DNA of 11,534 nt from NCBI GenBank assembly GCA_022360535.1, contig JAKSCP010000381.1:1-11534 (forward strand), read 5' to 3'. This document shows, piece after piece, positions 5,436 to 11,534 of this stretch. Origin of the DNA: Pseudomonadales bacterium. GTDB taxonomy: Bacteria; Pseudomonadota; Gammaproteobacteria; Pseudomonadales; Pseudohongiellaceae. Both the position numbers and the translations under genes were made by a program. The notes under the pieces are model-generated. The model did no database searches, was not told the DNA's origin, and saw only the letters and a list, made by a program, of their open reading frames with translations. How positions within the stretch are numbered: the first letter of the stretch is position 1; every line of letters begins with the position of its first letter.

Positions 5436-6332
5436 ATGATTCCATCCTTAAAGCAATTGCGCTACATCTGTGCCGTTGCCGAACACAAGCATTTCAGCAA
5501 AGCGGCTGAAGCCTGCCACGTCACTCAGTCAACCCTAAGTGCAGCAATCCAGGAACTGGAGTCTCAATTGGGAGTGGTGATCTTCGAGCGTAGTAAGAAG
5601 AATGTGTTGATCACTCCTTTGGGAGAGAGGTTGGTGCAGCAGGCCAGGGTTGTTCTGGGAGACGTTGAGGACTTCGTGTCCCTGGCTAAATCTCATGATG
5701 AAGCCCTGGCAGGGGAGGTGCGTCTGGGCGTTATTCCAACCATAGCGCCATTCTTATTGCCAAATTTGCTGGCTGATCTTAGAAATCAGTACCCCAAACT
5801 GAAGCTTTACCTCAAGGAAGAGCTAAGTGCCAATTTGTACCAACAGCTACAGCAAGGACAATTGGATCTTATTATTCTTGCCTTCCCGTACCCATTGCCT
5901 GAGATGGAAACAGTCTCATTGTTCAAAGATGAGTTCGTGTTGTGTTTGCCTCCGGGTCACCAATTGGAGAAGTCTTCACAGGTTAAGCAGCAGCAGTTGC
6001 GCGGAGAAAAGCTATTGCTGTTGGAAGAGGGCCACTGCCTGCGTGATCATGCACTGGAAGCCTGTAAACTGGAAAGTGCCGATACCGATCTGGTTTACCA
6101 GGGCACCAGTCTACACACCCTGGTGCAGATGGTTGCAAACGGGCTCGGAGTCACCTTGCTGCCGGATATGTCGGTCAAAGCAGATATCCTCGGCGATACT
6201 CATTTGAAGCTGAAGCATTTCAACAATGAGAATGTGTCGCGGGAGATTGGCATGGCCTGGCGTAAATCCGACCCGCGGAGAGATGACTATTTGTTGTTGG
6301 GCGAATTTATAAAGTCCAATTATCAAGCTTAG
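5436..6332 (+). CDS. oxyR: OxyR, LysR-family hydrogen peroxide sensor-regulator
   Basis: This 298-residue protein is full length for OxyR. It has an N-terminal winged helix-turn-helix (about 4-62; HFSKAAEACHVTQSTLS) and a periplasmic-binding-like effector domain (about 90-298). The redox pair is present: C201 in EEGHCLRD and C210 nine residues on, equivalent to E. coli C199 and C208. The surrounding GTSLHTLVQMVANGLGVTLLP is also typical. Peroxide oxidises this pair to a disulfide, which switches DNA binding and activates defence genes. It is divergent from the rubrerythrin operon, with an OxyR-like operator between them. ATG 5436 has no Shine-Dalgarno sequence, and a -10-like TACTAT ends 7 bp before it, so a leaderless transcript is possible. 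Its last four bases overlap the end of the convergent glycosylase gene. Confidence 0.95.
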   Translation: MIPSLKQLRYICAVAEHKHFSKAAEACHVTQSTLSAAIQELESQLGVVIFERSKKNVLITPLGERLVQQARVVLGDVEDFVSLAKSHDEALAGEVRLGVIPTIAPFLLPNLLADLRNQYPKLKLYLKEELSANLYQQLQQGQLDLIILAFPYPLPEMETVSLFKDEFVLCLPPGHQLEKSSQVKQQQLRGEKLLLLEEGHCLRDHALEACKLESADTDLVYQGTSLHTLVQMVANGLGVTLLPDMSVKADILGDTHLKLKHFNNENVSREIGMAWRKSDPRRDDYLLLGEFIKSNYQA

Positions 6333-6913
6333 AGAATCTGTTGGACGGTTTCCTGCAGTGCGGGTACAGTTTCTTGTTCAAACCAGTCATTTCTCCGCAG
6401 CCAAAGTTGATTGCGGGGTGACGGGTGAGGCAAGACGAACACTTCTGGGGCAAACTCACGCCAACTCTTGACGCGCTCTGTCAGGTTCTCATGATCAGTG
6501 TCCAGATAGTAATTTTGTGCGTACATGCCAATCAGCAAGGTACATTTGATATCAGGCAGTAATGAGATTACTTGATCGTGCCAGGTCGGTGCGCATTCTG
6601 GACGCGGCGGCAGGTCTCCGCCGTTACCTTTGCCCGGGTAGCAAAACCCCATCGGCACGATGGCAATTTTTGTATCATCGTAGAAAGTTTGCTCGTCGAC
6701 TGCCATCCACTCCCGCAAGCGTTTACCACTGGCATCATTCCAGGGAATACCACTGGCATGGACTTTGGTACCAGGCGCCTGACCGATCACGAGGATTTTT
6801 GCCGAAGCCTTCGCACGCAGCACTGGCCTCGGCTCAGGAATTTCACTGGCGCAGAGCCGACAGTTACGAATCTCTCGCAACACTAGACTTAAGTTTGGAG
6901 CAACATTTTTCAT
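6329..6913 (-). CDS. Uracil-DNA glycosylase superfamily protein, iron-sulfur type
   Basis: This 194-residue protein belongs to the UDG superfamily (PF03167). Motif A is GQAPG (44-48), followed by the TKVHASGIPWNDASGKRL region, and motif B is HPSPRN (163-168). Four cysteines, C18xxC21, C91 and C107, show the CxxC...C-x15-C spacing of the [4Fe-4S] cluster in family 4/5 glycosylases. The expected role is removal of uracil or damaged bases from DNA in base-excision repair. Motif A has Q where family 4 usually has E, so activity and specificity are uncertain. A TATAAT (6928-6923) on the minus strand ends only 9 bp before the ATG, so the leader would be a few bases at most, and no good ribosome site is visible. 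The 3' end overlaps oxyR by 4 bp (TTAG). Confidence 0.85.
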   Translation of the reverse strand: MKNVAPNLSLVLREIRNCRLCASEIPEPRPVLRAKASAKILVIGQAPGTKVHASGIPWNDASGKRLREWMAVDEQTFYDDTKIAIVPMGFCYPGKGNGGDLPPRPECAPTWHDQVISLLPDIKCTLLIGMYAQNYYLDTDHENLTERVKSWREFAPEVFVLPHPSPRNQLWLRRNDWFEQETVPALQETVQQIL

Positions 6914-6922
6914 TGCTGTGCC

Positions 6923-6930
6923 ATTATAAT
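6923..6930. promoter_or_regulatory. Shared bidirectional -10 element ATTATAAT
   Basis: The 8-bp palindrome ATTATAAT reads TATAAT on both strands (plus 6925-6930; minus 6928-6923). It lies in the 81-bp gap between the glycosylase and phosphoesterase genes. Either strand could use it as a -10 box, and the two directions would then exclude each other sterically. I find no strong -35 on either side (TAGTGA on the minus strand is weak). The phosphoesterase has a second -10-like TACAAT at 6985-6990, right before its ATG. Confidence 0.4.
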
Positions 6931-6994
6931 GCCAGTGCGCAGTTTCACTATCCTGCTCTGGGTATTAGGACGATTTCTACCGGCTACAATTAAT

Positions 6995-7771
6995 ATGCGT
7001 ATATACACAGTTTCCGATCTGCACGTGGACTACCCGGAAAACCTGCAGTGGGTGCTTAATCTGTCTGATGATGAACATCTTGAAGACACATTGATCGTAG
7101 CGGGTGACGTTAGTGATGATATGTCACTATTGTCGAAAGTTTTCGATGCGTTGCAGAAAAAATTCGCGGCAGTGCACTTTGTCCCAGGCAATCATGAATT
7201 GTGGGTGGATAAAGGTAACTACAGTTGCTCATTAGAAAAATTCGATGCTGTTATTGATCTCTGCCGGGAAAGAGGAGTGCATGTAGATAGTCATGAGAAT
7301 AGCCACTTCAGTATAATTCCATTGTTTAGCTGGTATGATTTTTCTTTCGGTGAGCCTGATACCTATCTACGTAGGGCCTGGCGAGATTTTCGGGCTTGCA
7401 GCTGGCCATCCCATCTGAATGATAGCAATGCGGTATCCAAACACTTTCTCGATTTAAATGATTTGACGGCTCACGAGGCACGTATCAACTCCTTCAATGG
7501 TACAGTGATAAGTTACTCACACTTCTTGCCTCGCATCGATGTGATGCCCTCATCAATTCCGAGTAAGAAACGAAAAGTCTATCCGGTACTTGGAAGCGAT
7601 GGCCTGGGTCAACAGGTTGCCAGATTGAATCCCGACATCCACATTTATGGTCATAGCCATGTTAATCAACATAAAACCATAGAGGGCATTAGCTATATCA
7701 ACAACGCTTTCGCCTATCCTAGTGAACATCGCATAGCCCGCAAGGGATTACACTGCGTTTGGGAGCAGTGA
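6995..7771 (+). CDS. Calcineurin-like metallophosphoesterase, possible PptH-like phosphopantetheinyl hydrolase
   Basis: This 258-residue protein carries all metallophosphoesterase motifs: D8-x-H10 (SDLHVD), GD 37-38 (AGDVSDD), GNHE 65-68, SH 175-176, and GHSH 219-222. A dinuclear metal site should therefore form. It is cytoplasmic with no signal peptide. It overlaps the 4'-phosphopantetheinyl transferase gene, so the two are translationally coupled. In Mycobacterium tuberculosis, the metallophosphoesterase PptH (Rv2795c) is encoded beside the transferase PptT and removes 4'-phosphopantetheine from carrier proteins. The gene order here suggests the same opposing pair, which is inference. I chose ATG 6995 because MRIYTVSDLHVD is the usual family N-terminus. 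The frame also has an ATG at 6929, but the extra 22 residues look non-family and overlap the promoter element. Confidence 0.8.
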   Translation: MRIYTVSDLHVDYPENLQWVLNLSDDEHLEDTLIVAGDVSDDMSLLSKVFDALQKKFAAVHFVPGNHELWVDKGNYSCSLEKFDAVIDLCRERGVHVDSHENSHFSIIPLFSWYDFSFGEPDTYLRRAWRDFRACSWPSHLNDSNAVSKHFLDLNDLTAHEARINSFNGTVISYSHFLPRIDVMPSSIPSKKRKVYPVLGSDGLGQQVARLNPDIHIYGHSHVNQHKTIEGISYINNAFAYPSEHRIARKGLHCVWEQ

Positions 7772-8601
7772 AGACAGGATTCAAATCAGTGGAAAAAAAG
7801 CTGATCAACAACACGAAAAACGCCTCAGAATTGAGTGACGATGTACTCACTCTGTTTTTCGCAAACCAATCAGACTTTTCCAATGACTCATTGGAAAGCG
7901 CTTGTCTTTCGTGGCTCAGTGCGGCTGAAATAGAAAAACATCAGCGATTCCATTTTTCTCAACATCGCAAGGAGTATCTGCTCGGGCAGAGTCTGGTGCG
8001 TACTGCGCTCAGTGAATTTGCTGACGTTGATCCGCACAGCTGGCAATTTGAATTAGGTGAATACGGCAAGCCCACAATTTATTCTCCTCAGCTGCTACAT
8101 CCTTACTATTTTAATCTATCTCACAGTGGTGATTTCTTGGTTGTCGTGGTTTCTTCCCATCAGGATGTGGGTATTGATATAGAAAGAAACACTCGTGAAC
8201 GTCGCATAGAACAGATAGCCCATAGGCATTTTGCGGAACCTGAAGTTGAGTCTTTACTGGCACTGCCAAAGGAAGAACGCCAGTCGCGTTTTTATGCGCT
8301 GTGGACACTGAAAGAAGCTTATATAAAAGCCAAAGGCATGGGATTGGCGATCCCATTGCAGAAGTTTGGTTTCGATTTCTTGGACGCAACGCAGCAAGAG
8401 CTGCATTTTTGGGCTGATCGGGCGCTTGGTGATGACTGTGCTGACTGGCAGTTTTGGCAATTAGAGTGTGTGCCTGACTACGATCTGGCGGTGGCAGTAA
8501 GCGCAGGCCGGGATAAACCCGTCTCAAAGATCAGCGCCTATCAATATGAAAACTTGAACCAGAAACGACCAATGGAACTGCATGTTCTGAGCAGTTGCTA
8601 G
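7768..8601 (+). CDS. Sfp-type 4'-phosphopantetheinyl transferase
   Basis: Numbering is from GTG 7768 (277 residues). The protein has the Sfp-family signatures: GEYGKPTI (97-104), FNLSHSGD (115-122), GIDIER with metal-binding D137 and E139, and WTLKEAYIKAKG (179-190) with E183 and K187. It transfers 4'-phosphopantetheine from coenzyme A to a serine of acyl or peptidyl carrier proteins. At about 280 residues it is the long Sfp type, not the short AcpS type. No carrier-protein or NRPS/PKS gene is in the window, so it may serve distant clusters or fatty acid synthesis. GTG 7768 gives a 4-bp GTGA overlap with the phosphoesterase stop. TTG 7759 and GTG 7789 (AGGA about 10 nt upstream) are alternatives. 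The 3' end overlaps corB by 4 bp. Confidence 0.92.
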   Translation: MKTGFKSVEKKLINNTKNASELSDDVLTLFFANQSDFSNDSLESACLSWLSAAEIEKHQRFHFSQHRKEYLLGQSLVRTALSEFADVDPHSWQFELGEYGKPTIYSPQLLHPYYFNLSHSGDFLVVVVSSHQDVGIDIERNTRERRIEQIAHRHFAEPEVESLLALPKEERQSRFYALWTLKEAYIKAKGMGLAIPLQKFGFDFLDATQQELHFWADRALGDDCADWQFWQLECVPDYDLAVAVSAGRDKPVSKISAYQYENLNQKRPMELHVLSSC

Positions 8602-9881
8602 GTAACAGAGTCCTTTCCGACTTCTTCCCACATGCGAATAGTGCGGATCACGTTACCTTGCATTTGTACTATCTCCGCAAAATAACCATCGAGCCGAATG
8701 CCCACTAATGAATCTGGAATTGATTGCAGTATTTCCATTAGCAGGCCGTTGAGGGTTTTGGCGCCCTGACCATCGAGGTCCCAATCTAAACTGCGATTGA
8801 TATCGCGGATGCTGGTACTTCCATCGATCAAGAAACTGCCGTCTGCCTGTAAGTGAATGTCTTTGTTGCTGTCAGACCAGTCCGTCGTGAACTCGCCAAC
8901 AATCTCTTCCAGAATATCTTCAAGCGTCACTATTCCTTTCACAGCACCAAACTCATCGACGACCAGTGCCATGCGAATTTTTTTGTTCTGAAAGTTGAAT
9001 AACTGCGTGTGCAGAGGTGTGCTCTCAGGTATGAAGTATGGCTCGGTCGTTTCCTGTATCAGCACAGCCTTGTTTAATGTTTCAACTCCCATCATTCTCC
9101 CCACACTGCGCATATGCAGAATGCCGATGATGTTGTCGATGTCTCCTTTGAATACCGGAATACGGGTATGTTGAGCGCTGGAGATCTGTTGCAGTAGATC
9201 GCTCATATCATCCTCTATGTCCAGTCCAACCACGTCATGGCGAGGCACCATGATGTCATCGACGCGAACCTTTTCCAGATCCAGAATGTTAATCAGCATG
9301 CCCTGTCTTTTCGCTGGCAGTCTGCCACTGGATTCGTGTACCACAGTGCGCAGTTCTTCCTGGGTCAGCTGCTGCAGGCTGGCATCGACCTGAGGATGAA
9401 ATCCCAACAGGCGAACCAGATTGTTGGAAATGAAATTAATGGTCCATACCACTGGATAAAGTAGCCTTAACAGCACTCCTAAAGGAATGCTGGAAGGATA
9501 GGCGATTTTTTCAGGGTATAACGCAGCGATGGTCTTGGGGGTGACTTCGGCAAAGATCAATACAATCAGGGTAAGCACTACCGCGGTCGCAAAAGGTGCC
9601 GGGTCACCTAATAAGATAATCGCAATACTCGACGCTACTGAAGCGGCGAGGAAGTTTACAAAATTGTTTCCAATCAGAATAACGCCAATTAATTTATCAG
9701 GCTTCTCCAGTAATTTGCATGCCCGCGTCGCACCAGCATGACCATGTCGCTTTAGATGATTCATGCGATAACGATTGAGGCTCATCATGCCGGTTTCTGA
9801 GCTGGAGAAGTAAGCGGAGACGAGCAGCAGGGCGCAAAACCAAAGCAAAAGAGTAGATAAAGAGGATTCGTCGCCGCTCAT
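8598..9881 (-). CDS. corB: CorB/YfjD-type CNNM-CBS protein (HlyC/CorC family)
   Basis: This 427-residue inner-membrane protein has an N-terminal DUF21/CNNM domain (about 5-195) with four hydrophobic segments and the conserved FSSSETGMMSLNRYRM (25-40), NNFVNFLAAS (72-81) and AEVTPKTIA (111-119). A CBS pair follows (about 207-265 and 275-330), then a CorC_HlyC domain (about 340-420). Members of this family take part in magnesium/cobalt homeostasis; the CNNM/CorB domain is described as a magnesium transporter with nucleotide-binding CBS domains. In E. coli the equivalent yfjD (corB) is beside ypjD and ffh, the same set as here. It lies 54 bp downstream of ypjD and probably shares its transcript. 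No strong Shine-Dalgarno sequence precedes the ATG. Confidence 0.9.
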   Translation of the reverse strand: MSGDESSLSTLLLWFCALLLVSAYFSSSETGMMSLNRYRMNHLKRHGHAGATRACKLLEKPDKLIGVILIGNNFVNFLAASVASSIAIILLGDPAPFATAVVLTLIVLIFAEVTPKTIAALYPEKIAYPSSIPLGVLLRLLYPVVWTINFISNNLVRLLGFHPQVDASLQQLTQEELRTVVHESSGRLPAKRQGMLINILDLEKVRVDDIMVPRHDVVGLDIEDDMSDLLQQISSAQHTRIPVFKGDIDNIIGILHMRSVGRMMGVETLNKAVLIQETTEPYFIPESTPLHTQLFNFQNKKIRMALVVDEFGAVKGIVTLEDILEEIVGEFTTDWSDSNKDIHLQADGSFLIDGSTSIRDINRSLDWDLDGQGAKTLNGLLMEILQSIPDSLVGIRLDGYFAEIVQMQGNVIRTIRMWEEVGKDSVT

Positions 9882-9935
9882 CAGAAAGTTCTAGTGGTTT
9901 ATTTAGTCAGACAATTAACGGATTGCCAATTGGCT

Positions 9936-10733
9936 TTAGGCGATGATGTATTCCAGAGCGAATTTGGTGCCGTAGTAGGCGACTATGACTAACGCAAATC
10001 CAGACAGTGTCCAACGAATCGCAATCACTCCGCGCCAGCCTAGTTGATGCCTACCCCATAGCAGTACTGCGAACACAACCCAGGCGAGGATTGAGAAGAA
10101 AGTCTTGTGAATGACTCCATCCCGACCCCAGATGTCTCCGACGAACAGAAATCCGGCGATGATTCCCGCTGAGAGCAATAACTGACCTATCCAGACCAGT
10201 TCGAAAAGGAAAGTTTCCATATCCTGCAGTGCCGGTAACCTGCGGACCATGCCTCCGGCGTGGCCGTGCTTCAGTTGATAGTTCTGGTAAGCGAGCAAGC
10301 CTGCCTGTGCTGCGGCGATGGTGATAAAACTGTACGCCAGAATTGAAAACAGTACATGGCTCGCCAGGCCACCGCTGAGACTGGTTGGTGGAAGGGCGCT
10401 GGAAGTAGTAAGAGAAACAACAATAGTAACGATGGCCAGTGGAAACAGACCAAGAAAAAGATTGTCCAGTGGTTTCCGAATACTGGAGATAAGGACCAGG
10501 AGTGAAATAGAGACAGCGATGAGAGTGCTGATTTCAACGATGCCAAAATGATAGCCATTAGCGGTTCGGATAACTCCGAGGGCTGAAATGCCATGGGTAA
10601 TCACAGCCAGTGCACTGAAGCTGAACACTAACCGCCTAGTTTCTTTGTTTGTAGCGAAGTTAACCAGCTGAAAGCCGAGGCCAGTCAGGTAGAAAACCAC
10701 TGCAAAAATGCCTGATATAAGAGTGAGTTGCAT
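9936..10733 (-). CDS. ypjD: YpjD/CcsA-like cytochrome c assembly family membrane protein
   Basis: This 265-residue protein has about eight hydrophobic segments spread through its length. It resembles the CcsA/ResC cytochrome c assembly family (PF01578), with H126 (SHVLFSILAYS) and H209 (VIHKTFFSILAWVVFAVLLWGRH) at the positions of conserved haem-liganding histidines. E. coli YpjD (also called CorE) is encoded between ffh and yfjD, and this gene has the same neighbours. Its biochemical role is poorly defined; haem handling or metal homeostasis are both suggested by family and context. It is divergent from ffh across a 136-bp gap and followed by corB. No clear ribosome site precedes ATG 10733. 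Confidence 0.87.
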   Translation of the reverse strand: MQLTLISGIFAVVFYLTGLGFQLVNFATNKETRRLVFSFSALAVITHGISALGVIRTANGYHFGIVEISTLIAVSISLLVLISSIRKPLDNLFLGLFPLAIVTIVVSLTTSSALPPTSLSGGLASHVLFSILAYSFITIAAAQAGLLAYQNYQLKHGHAGGMVRRLPALQDMETFLFELVWIGQLLLSAGIIAGFLFVGDIWGRDGVIHKTFFSILAWVVFAVLLWGRHQLGWRGVIAIRWTLSGFALVIVAYYGTKFALEYIIA

Positions 10734-10795
10734 GTGTAGAGGCTAGGAAAAAACTGGTTAAAGTTTCGCATATGTCCCGTGGTGGTTGAAGTGCT

Positions 10796-10824
10796 TTTTC
10801 AGCTTAGGTCGATTTGGCTATAAT
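10796..10824 (+). promoter_or_regulatory. Sigma-70 promoter of ffh
   Basis: TTTTCA (10796-10801, four of six consensus bases) and a perfect TATAAT (10819-10824) are separated by 17 bp. Transcription should start near 10831, leaving a leader of about 39 nt before the GTG start. I see no equally good promoter for ypjD on the other strand of this gap. Confidence 0.65.
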
Positions 10825-10869
10825 CCGCTCTCCCTTCTATTTATTGCCGACCAGTGGACCAACTCTAAC

Positions 10870-11534
10870 GTGTTTGAAAATCTCACAGAACGATTAAGCG
10901 GTACGTTCCGAAAACTCTCCGGAAAGTCCACCCTCACCGAAAGCAATATTCAGGATGCTTTGAGAGAGGTTCGCCGGGCTTTGCTGGAAGCGGACGTTGC
11001 CCTTTCGGTGGTCAAGGATTTCATCGATCGAGTAAGTAATCGCGCGGTAGGGCAGGAAGTATCCAAGAGTCTTACACCAGGCCAGGCATTCATCAAAATC
11101 GTTCAGGCTGAGATGGAAGCCATCATGGGCTCTGCCAATGCAGAGCTTGATCTCAAGGCGACTCCTCCAGCAGTTGTGTTGATGGCAGGGTTACAAGGTG
11201 CTGGTAAGACCACGACTGTGGCCAAGCTTTCTCATTGGCTGAAAAATGAAGCGCAGAAATCAGTCATGGTGGTCAGTGCCGATGTGTATCGACCCGCTGC
11301 GATTCACCAATTGCAAACGCTGGCCAAGGACGTCGATGTTGAGTTTTTCGCCAGCGAGTCAGATCAATCTCCTGAAAGCATCGTTGCCGCTGCATTGGCC
11401 GAAGCCAGGAAGAAGTTCGTCGATGTGTTGATTGTCGATACCGCAGGTCGTCTCGCCATCGATGAAGAAATGATGAACGAGATTAGAAGTCTGCATTCGC
11501 AACTGAATCCGGTAGAAACCCTGTTCGTGGTCGA
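10870..11534 (+). CDS. ffh: Signal recognition particle GTPase Ffh, 5' part (cut by window end)
   Basis: The frame begins with GTG at 10870 (MFENLTERLSGTFRKLSGKS) and is open to the right edge, giving about 221 residues. The N domain (1-95) has the ALLEADVAL motif (37-45). The G domain has the P-loop GLQGAGKTTT (107-116), DVYRPAA (138-144) and DTAGR (190-194). The missing part would hold the rest of the G domain and the methionine-rich M domain that binds 4.5S RNA and signal sequences. Ffh targets nascent membrane proteins to FtsY and the Sec translocon. The start is chosen from the strong match of the N-terminus to Ffh; the ribosome site is weak (a GGA about 11 nt upstream). It is divergent from ypjD. 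Confidence 0.96.
   Translation, partial: MFENLTERLSGTFRKLSGKSTLTESNIQDALREVRRALLEADVALSVVKDFIDRVSNRAVGQEVSKSLTPGQAFIKIVQAEMEAIMGSANAELDLKATPPAVVLMAGLQGAGKTTTVAKLSHWLKNEAQKSVMVVSADVYRPAAIHQLQTLAKDVDVEFFASESDQSPESIVAAALAEARKKFVDVLIVDTAGRLAIDEEMMNEIRSLHSQLNPVETLFVV

Noticed and set aside
6929..6994. N-terminal extension of the metallophosphoesterase from ATG 6929
   Set aside because: The extra 22 residues do not resemble the family, have no ribosome site, and overlap the bidirectional -10 element; MRIYTVSDLH at 6995 is the natural start.
7759..7767. TTG start for the phosphopantetheinyl transferase
   Set aside because: It is in frame but a rarer start codon with no ribosome site at proper spacing; GTG 7768 gives a GTGA overlap, and GTG 7789 remains possible.
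9925..9934. Palindrome GCCAATTGGC after the ypjD stop
   Set aside because: It has no loop or T-run, so it cannot be a terminator; its short core CCAATTGG also occurs inside oxyR, suggesting chance.
1..11534. Mobile element, CRISPR array, toxin-antitoxin or phage defence island
   Set aside because: I saw no transposase, integrase, terminal repeats, spaced repeat arrays or known defence domains on either strand.

Overview
The window looks like chromosomal DNA of a free-living gammaproteobacterium, possibly marine. The evidence is a pspA/pspF divergon with a sigma-54 promoter, an E. coli-like OxyR, and the ffh / ypjD / corB (yfjD) neighbourhood also found in enterobacteria. Base composition is moderate and even. 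I see no mobile element, CRISPR array, tRNA or rRNA. About nine tenths of the sequence is coding. I cannot assign a genus.

Layout: (1) At the left edge lies the 5' end of pspA (minus), then a 271-bp regulatory region with a well-formed sigma-54 promoter, then pspF (plus). PspF meets a secreted class C beta-lactamase-family serine hydrolase (minus) tail to tail. (2) From 2800 to 6332 lies a probable peroxide-defence module: rubrerythrin, an HdrD/GlpC-like iron-sulfur protein and a DUF3501 protein form a minus-strand operon. oxyR is divergent from it, with an OxyR-like tandem operator just before its start codon. (3) An iron-sulfur type uracil-DNA glycosylase (minus) overlaps the end of oxyR. 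It shares a short promoter region with a plus-strand pair: a metallophosphoesterase overlapping a Sfp-type 4'-phosphopantetheinyl transferase. (4) corB (yfjD-like, DUF21-CBS-CorC_HlyC) and ypjD (CcsA-like) run on the minus strand. ffh, encoding the SRP GTPase, starts with GTG on the plus strand and is cut by the right edge.

How the parts may work together: PspF drives the envelope-stress psp operon. OxyR senses peroxide through its conserved cysteine pair and probably controls the rubrerythrin operon. That rubrerythrin has no rubredoxin domain, so the co-encoded multi-cluster iron-sulfur protein is a natural candidate for its electron donor (inference). The phosphoesterase/PPTase pair resembles the mycobacterial PptH/PptT arrangement, in which one enzyme removes and the other adds 4'-phosphopantetheine on carrier proteins.

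Three convergent gene pairs end within 2 bp of each other or overlap by 4 bp, leaving no room for ordinary intergenic terminators. Several genes (pspF, oxyR, the phosphoesterase, ffh) lack a convincing Shine-Dalgarno sequence.
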